Origin: Hippasteria phrygiana
Taxonomy: Eukaryota; Echinodermata; Asteroidea; Valvatida; Goniasteridae
DNA length: 64,000 nt
Direction: 5' to 3'
Assembly: GCA_037893225.1 (NCBI GenBank)
Contig: JAZGUH010000327.1
Location: forward strand, 1,240,001 to 1,304,000
Part shown: positions 57,728-64,000 of the stretch, one piece after another
Layout of the letters: every line of letters begins with the position of its first letter
Position numbering within the stretch: position 1 is the stretch's first letter
Notes under the pieces: model-generated
What the model was told of the DNA's origin: nothing
The model's database searches: none
What the model saw: the letters and a program-made list of their open reading frames with translations, nothing else
Program-made: the position numbers and the translations under genes

Positions 57728-59270
57728 CCGTTCTTCAGAGAAAACTACTACAAAACAAACGGCTCTATTCAGAGCCACCACATTTACAAAAGAGATATTT
57801 TCTTATCCAGTTGCCATCTTAAGATCCACTTTATCAATTCCCCTGCAAAACAAGGGAATACCTTGAATCGTCACGAAAATAATAATGGGCTAATCAAAGG
57901 ATACATTATATAATTCAATGGAATTCATGTCAGTCAGGCAAACATGTCAGTAAGCAATTTTTTTAAGCAAAAGAAATCAAAACCCCAAATAGCCACCAAT
58001 AGATCAATGATTTCTACGTTGTAGGAAAGAGAATTGGAAATTTGTCAAACTCACTTTACACGGTCTTTCGTTGAAATTTTTGGTTAGCAAATCTGAATAT
58101 TTGGCACACTTTTAGGACATGTACAAGAGAGCATGACTCACACGATTCAAAGGGCCTGTTCGAGTTGACGGACGCACAATTGTTTTCCCTGGTAATTTTC
58201 CATAAATATTTTTCAACCAAACAATCAGTAGCCATGTTTTTGGCATGACAGAGGAGAGCGCAGCCGAAAGGCAATACAATCTGACACCTTACAATTTGTC
58301 AAATTCAAGCCGGATTTTGTGTGCGCTATGCCAACAACTTTAACAGTCAGTCTGGTACCTGGTTAACAATTCATGTCATCTGACGAAGGAGCCGCACGAA
58401 AACTGTAGCTATATTTCGGGGCCTTTGCAGTGGTTTGACATAAAATTTCCCTCTTTTATTCATTAGACTCTGCCTGCCCTCAAAAATATATAATAGAACG
58501 CCACCACCACCACCACCAACAACAATACCAACAACAACAACAAAACAATAAACAACAAAAACAGTAGCCACGAGTAGTAATTATTGTAGTTTTGTTTTTT
58601 CCCAATTTATATCAAAGCCGATAAAGCCCCATTGTATGTTATATGTATTGATATATAGGCGTTCGGTAAAGCCTACGGAAAGCGGTGCCAAATAGAAACT
58701 AGATTGAACCAGCCAGTAAGTGATTTGTAATTAATTATCAGCAAGTAATTACGTTTTGAAAGAAAAAGAAATCAAAAACTCAAATGTAATTTCTTGATTT
58801 CCTTAATTGTACGGCTCCAAAAGCAAATTATGTGTGTTTTCCCTTGATTTTTCTTTGTTGTTATTTGTTCCAAATTATTTTGAGAGCAGGCAAAATACAT
58901 TCCGCAGAAAATGTTGTGCCTATTCAGCCTTTAAGATCAGGCAATGGCGTTGTTAACTCTTTAGAATCTCATACTATTGGAAAGACAAAATCATGCACAA
59001 GCAATCTGGACCGCTTTCAAAATCTGGGAATGTCCCCTGCAGAAGCAAAAGGTAAAATAAGCAGGAATAAAAACACAAAATATGCGAAAAGTTCCAAAAT
59101 CGTGCAGCGCACAAGTGCACGTTGTGTTTCGGTTGATTGGGCAGCATGAATGGGTACGCAAACTTCGCAGGGCCGCAATGGCTCTTATAGGGGCACCCAC
59201 TGCTTTCAGTTAGCGTTATTAGTTTGGCTTGTCACTACGGTTCAACTTGCTGGAGAAATTCAGACCAACT

Positions 59271-59855
59271 ATGGCTTCGTCTGCGGTTACCAAAACTAAA
59301 GCCGTGTCTACTCTTCAAATGATCAAGGTGGCAATCGCGTCCCTTGGTGGCAAAGGCGGCTGCTCCTCTCAAGCCATTAAGAAGTATCTCGCGGATAATT
59401 TCAATGTAGATCTCCAAACGAAGGCCGGAACCATCCGCAACGCTTTCAACTCCGGCGTGGACAAGGGTCAGCTCATTCGCACCAAGGGTAAGGGAGCCGC
59501 CGGTTCCTTCAAGCTGGACACAGCCAAGGAAAAGGCCGACGCCAAGGCAGCCAAGGAGAAAGAGAGAAGCAAGGCCAAGAAGGAGAAGGAACGGCTCAAG
59601 CAAACTGAACTCAAGGCCAAGAAAGCCGAAAAGACCAAGAGAGCCCGGCTGGAGAAGACCAAGAAACCCGTAGCCAAGAAGTTGCTCAAGAAATCCGGCA
59701 AGAAAACTCCCTCCAAGCCAGCTAAGCCGTCAACCAAGAAACCCGTTTCCAAGTCCACCAAGACAGCCGTCAAGCCTACAAAAGCTAAACCGGCCAAGAA
59801 GACAGCCACCAAGAACACCTCGACTAACTCAAAGAAGACGTCATCCAAGAAATAG
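59271..59855 (+). CDS. Linker histone H1, copy 23
   Basis: Standard protein; CCAAT-class promoter. The predicted start-site A is G (59215; GCGTTATT), a change shared only with copies 24 and 25. Stem-loop at 59889-59904. Its spacer has a private CAATTTTGTTAAG variant near 60084. Confidence 0.97.
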   Translation: MASSAVTKTKAVSTLQMIKVAIASLGGKGGCSSQAIKKYLADNFNVDLQTKAGTIRNAFNSGVDKGQLIRTKGKGAAGSFKLDTAKEKADAKAAKEKERSKAKKEKERLKQTELKAKKAEKTKRARLEKTKKPVAKKLLKKSGKKTPSKPAKPSTKKPVSKSTKTAVKPTKAKPAKKTATKNTSTNSKKTSSKK

Positions 59856-61398
59856 CCGTTCTTCAGAGAAAACTACTACAAAACAAACGGCTCTATTCAG
59901 AGCCACCACATTTACAAAAGAGATATTTTCTTATCCAGTTGCCATCTTAAGATCCACTTTATCAATTCCCCTGCAAAACAAGGGAATACCTTGAATCGTC
60001 ACGAAAATAATAATGGGCTAATCAAAGGATACATTATATAATTCAATGGAATTCATGTCAGTCAGGCAAACATGTCAGTAAGCAATTTTGTTAAGCAAAA
60101 GAAATCAAAACCCCAAATAGCCACCAATAGATCAATGATTTCTACGTTGTAGGAAAGAGAATTGGAAATTTGTCAAACTCACTTTACACGGTCTTTCGTT
60201 GAAATTTTTGGTTAGCAAATCTGAATATTTGGCACACTTTTAGGACATGTACAAGAGAGCATGACTCACACGATTCAAAGGGCCTGTTCGAGTTGACGGA
60301 CGCACAATTGTTTTCCCTGGTAATTTTCCATAAATATTTTTCAACCAAACAATCAGTAGCCATGTTTTTGGCATGACAGAGGAGAGCGCAGCCGAAAGGC
60401 AATACAATCTGACACCTTACAATTTGTCAAATTCAAGCCGGATTTTGTGTGCGCTATGCCAACAACTTTAACAGTCAGTCTGGTACCTGGTTAACAATTC
60501 ATGTCATCTGACGAAGGAGCCGCACGAAAACTGTAGCTATATTTCGGGGCCTTTGCAGTGGTTTGACATAAAATTTCCCTCTTTTATTCATTAGACTCTG
60601 CCTGCCCTCAAAAATATATAATAGAACGCCACCACCACCACCACCAACAACAATACCAACAACAACAACAAAACAATAAACAACAAAAACAGTAGCCACG
60701 AGTAGTAATTATTGTAGTTTTGTTTTTTCCCAATTTATATCAAAGCCGATAAAGCCCCATTGTATGTTATATGTATTGATATATAGGCGTTCGGTAAAGC
60801 CTACGGAAAGCGGTGCCAAATAGAAACTAGATTGAACCAGCCAGTAAGTGATTTGTAATTAATTATCAGCAAGTAATTACGTTTTGAAAGAAAAAGAAAT
60901 CAAAAACTCAAATGTAATTTCTTGATTTCCTTAATTGTACGGCTCCAAAAGCAAATTATGTGTGTTTTCCCTTGATTTTTCTTTGTTGTTATTTGTTCCA
61001 AATTATTTTGAGAGCAGGCAAAATACATTCCGCAGAAAATGTTGTGCCTATTCAGCCTTTAAGATCAGGCAATGGCGTTGTTAACTCTTTAGAATCTCAT
61101 ACTATTGGAAAGACAAAATCATGCACAAGCAATCTGGACCGCTTTCAAAATCTGGGAATGTCCCCTGCAGAAGCAAAAGGTAAAATAAGCAGGAATAAAA
61201 ACACAAAATATGCGAAAAGTTCCAAAATCGTGCAGCGCACAAGTGCACGTTGTGTTTCGGTTGATTGGGCAGCATGAATGGGTACGCAAACTTCGCAGGG
61301 CCGCAATGGCTCTTATAGGGGCACCCACTGCTTTCAGTTAGCGTTATTAGTTTGGCTTGTCACTACGGTTCAACTTGCTGGAGAAATTCAGACCAACT

Positions 61399-61983
61399 AT
61401 GGCTTCGTCTGCGGTTACCAAAACTAAAGCCGTGTCTACTCTTCAAATGATCAAGGTGGCAATCGCGTCCCTTGGTGGCAAAGGCGGCTGCTCCTCTCAA
61501 GCCATTAAGAAGTATCTCGCGGATTATTTCAATGTAGATCTCCAAACGAAGGCCGGAACCATCCGCAACGCTTTCAACTCCGGCGTGGACAAGGGTCAGC
61601 TCATTCGCACCAAGGGTAAGGGAGCCGCCGGTTCCTTCAAGCTGGACACAGCCAAGGAAAAGGCCGACGCCAAGGCAGCCAAGGAGAAAGAGAGAAGCAA
61701 GGCCAAGAAGGAGAAGGAACGGCTCAAGCAAACTGAACTCAAGGCCAAGAAAGCCGAAAAGACCAAGAGAGCCCGGCTGGAGAAGACCAAGAAACCCGTA
61801 GCCAAGAAGTTGCTCAAGAAATCCGGCAAGAAAACTCCCTCCAAGCCAGCTAAGCCGTCAACCAAGAAACCCGTTTCCAAGTCCACCAAGACAGCCGTCA
61901 AGCCTACAAAAGCTAAACCGGCCAAGAAGACAGCCACCAAGAACACCTCGACTAACTCAAAGAAGACGTCATCCAAGAAATAG
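61399..61983 (+). CDS. Linker histone H1, copy 24 (Tyr43)
   Basis: Asn43 in the globular domain is Tyr (ADYFN instead of ADNFN), shared with copy 25. Leader has GCGTTATT. Stem-loop at 62017-62032; one base differs between stop and stem-loop (TCAGGGAAAA). In its spacer two single-base changes break the 72-codon minus-strand frame seen in other units, which argues that the frame is not a gene. Confidence 0.97.
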   Translation: MASSAVTKTKAVSTLQMIKVAIASLGGKGGCSSQAIKKYLADYFNVDLQTKAGTIRNAFNSGVDKGQLIRTKGKGAAGSFKLDTAKEKADAKAAKEKERSKAKKEKERLKQTELKAKKAEKTKRARLEKTKKPVAKKLLKKSGKKTPSKPAKPSTKKPVSKSTKTAVKPTKAKPAKKTATKNTSTNSKKTSSKK

Positions 61984-63526
61984 CCGTTCTTCAGGGAAAA
62001 CTACTACAAAACAAACGGCTCTATTCAGAGCCACCACATTTACAAAAGAGATATTTTCTTATCCAGTTGCCATCTTAAGATCCACTTTATCAATTCCCCT
62101 GCAAAACAAGGGAATACCTTGAATCGTCACGAAAATAATAATGGGCTAATCAAAGGATACATTATATAATTCAATGGAATTCATGTCAGTCAGGCAAACA
62201 TGTCAGTAAGCAATTTTTTTAAGCAAAAGAAATCAAAACCCCAAATAGCCACCAATAGATCAATGATTTCTACGTTGTAGGAAAGAGAATTGGAAATTTG
62301 TCAAACTCACTTTACACGGTCTTTCGTTGAAATTTTGGGTTAGCAAATCTGAATATTTGGCACACTTTTAGGACATGTACAAGAGAGCATGACTCACACG
62401 ATTCAAAGGGCCTGTTCGAGTTGACGGACGCACAATTGTTTTCCCTGGTAATTTTCCATAAATATTTTTAAACCAAACAATCAGTAGCCATGTTTTTGGC
62501 ATGACAGAGGAGAGCGCAGCCGAAAGGCAATACAATCTGACACCTTACAATTTGTCAAATTCAAGCCGGATTTTGTGTGCGCTATGCCAACAACTTTAAC
62601 AGTCAGTCTGGTACCTGGTTAACAATTCATGTCATCTGACGAAGGAGCCGCACGAAAACTGTAGCTATATTTCGGGGCCTTTGCAGTGGTTTGACATAAA
62701 ATTTCCCTCTTTTATTCATTAGACTCTGCCTGCCCTCAAAAATATATAATAGAACGCCACCACCACCACCACCAACAACAATACCAACAACAACAACAAA
62801 ACAATAAACAACAAAAACAGTAGCCACGAGTAGTAATTATTGTAGTTTTGTTTTTTCCCAATTTATATCAAAGCCGATAAAGCCCCATTGTATGTTATAT
62901 GTATTGATATATAGGCGTTCGGTAAAGCCTACGGAAAGCGGTGCCAAATAGAAACTAGATTGAACCAGCCAGTAAGTGATTTGTAATTAATTATCAGCAA
63001 GTAATTACGTTTTGAAAGAAAAAGAAATCAAAAACTCAAATGTAATTTCTTGATTTCCTTAATTGTACGGCTCCAAAAGCAAATTATGTGTGTTTTCCCT
63101 TGATTTTTCTTTGTTGTTATTTGTTCCAAATTATTTTGAGAGCAGGCAAAATACATTCCGCAGAAAATGTTGTGCCTATTCAGCCTTTAAGATCAGGCAA
63201 TGGCGTTGTTAACTCTTTAGAATCTCATACTATTGGAAAGACAAAATCATGCACAAGCAATCTGGACCGCTTTCAAAATCTGGGAATGTCCCCTGCAGAA
63301 GCAAAAGGTAAAATAAGCAGGAATAAAAACACAAAATATGCGAAAAGTTCCAAAATCGTGCAGCGCACAAGTGCACGTTGTGTTTCGGTTGATTGGGCAG
63401 CATGAATGGGTACGCAAACTTCGCAGGGCCGCAATGGCTCTTATAGGGGCACCCACTGCTTTCAGTTAGCGTTATTAGTTTGGCTTGTCACTACGGTTCA
63501 ACTTGCTGGAGAAATTCAGACCAACT

Positions 63527-64000
63527 ATGGCTTCGTCTGCGGTTACCAAAACTAAAGCCGTGTCTACTCTTCAAATGATCAAGGTGGCAATCGCGTCCCT
63601 TGGTGGCAAAGGCGGCTGCTCCTCTCAAGCCATTAAGAAGTATCTCGCGGATTATTTCAATGTAGATCTCCAAACGAAGGCCGGAACCATCCGCAACGCT
63701 TTCAACTCCGGCGTGGACAAGGGTCAGCTCATTCGCACCAAGGGTAAGGGAGCCGCCGGTTCCTTCAAGCTGGACACAGCCAAGGAAAAGGCCGACGCCA
63801 AGGCAGCCAAGGAGAAAGAGAGAAGCAAGGCCAAGAAGGAGAAGGAACGGCTCAAGCAAACTGAACTCAAGGCCAAGAAAGCCGAAAAGACCAAGAGAGC
63901 CCGGCTGGAGAAGACCAAGAAACCCGTAGCCAAGAAGTTGCTCAAGAAATCCGGCAAGAAAACTCCCTCCAAGCCAGCTAAGCCGTCAACCAAGAAACCC
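63527..64000 (+). CDS. Linker histone H1, copy 25 (Tyr43), cut by window end
   Basis: The first 158 codons are present and open, through the start of the Lys/Pro-rich tail; the rest lies outside the window. Tyr43 and the GCGTTATT leader are shared with copy 24. Confidence 0.95.
   Translation, partial: MASSAVTKTKAVSTLQMIKVAIASLGGKGGCSSQAIKKYLADYFNVDLQTKAGTIRNAFNSGVDKGQLIRTKGKGAAGSFKLDTAKEKADAKAAKEKERSKAKKEKERLKQTELKAKKAEKTKRARLEKTKKPVAKKLLKKSGKKTPSKPAKPSTKKP

Larger units (their letters stand above)
12762..64000 (+). repeat. Tandem array of linker histone H1 gene units
   Basis: Twenty-five head-to-tail units. Copy 1 departs from the later units at 12762 (AAATCATGCACAAGC), which equals 14898 in the next unit, so this is the array's left edge; the right edge is outside the window. 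Successive gene-to-gene distances are 2137, 2139, 2128, 2128, 2105, 2128, 2128, 2128, 2116, 2013, 2128, 2013, 2128, 2013, 2128, 2128, 2013, 2128, 2128, 2013, then 2128 four times. Genes occupy 585 bp of each unit, and the spacer from stop to next ATG is 1543 bp (long) or 1428 bp (short). No core histone gene occurs in any spacer. Confidence 0.98.

Noticed and set aside
12762..64000. CRISPR-like or bacterial operon reading of the repeats
   Set aside because: Units are over 2 kb, carry eukaryotic histone genes with histone stem-loops, and show no short direct repeats with unique spacers.

Overview
The window is animal nuclear DNA, not bacterial. It carries a higher-order satellite, a spliced gene of PIF/Harbinger-transposon type, a MITE, and a long head-to-tail array of intronless linker histone H1 genes with histone-type 3' stem-loops. 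I cannot name the species. A marine invertebrate (deuterostome or mollusc-like) is a reasonable guess, but nothing in the sequence fixes it.

Layout. Positions 1-7631 are an AT-rich satellite of ~202-bp monomers organised as a six-monomer (~1212 bp) higher-order repeat. It is interrupted twice by the same 1001-bp insert (4061-5061 and 6281-7281). The two copies arose by duplication of a 2220-bp block that includes flanking satellite. The insert holds a promoter-like E-box/TATA module and a cluster of small hairpins that share a loop but differ in their complementary arms. Positions 7632-12682 are single-copy DNA with palindromes, a GGCC run, a small minisatellite, a nested inverted repeat, a Harbinger-like left end, a 244-bp MITE with 52-bp inverted repeats and TTA target duplication, and a two-exon gene for a Myb/SANT-like protein of the kind carried by Harbinger elements. 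No transposase is visible. A THAP-like zinc-finger fragment lies at 12683-12814.

From 12762 to the window end (and beyond) there are 25 tandem copies of an H1 gene, all on the + strand, in units of mostly 2128 or 2013 bp. Copy 1, at the array edge, is a pseudogene; copies 2-24 are intact; copy 25 is cut by the window end. Each intact unit has an H1-type AC box, an ATTGG (inverted CCAAT) or GTTGG site, a TATA-like box, a ~56-nt leader, a 194-codon uninterrupted H1 reading frame, and a 16-nt histone stem-loop 33 nt after the stop, followed by a purine-rich element. No core histone gene is present. The genes look like replication-dependent H1 genes.

The array is zoned. Copies 3-8 and 22-25 are nearly uniform. 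Copies 9-21 mix two unit classes, in which a 115-bp spacer deletion is followed by genes whose promoter lacks the CCAAT core. Shared variants at non-adjacent copies point to unequal crossing-over and gene conversion. The H1 protein itself is unusual: a very short N-terminal tail, a cysteine in the globular domain, and a Lys/Glu/Arg-rich first half of the C-terminal tail.
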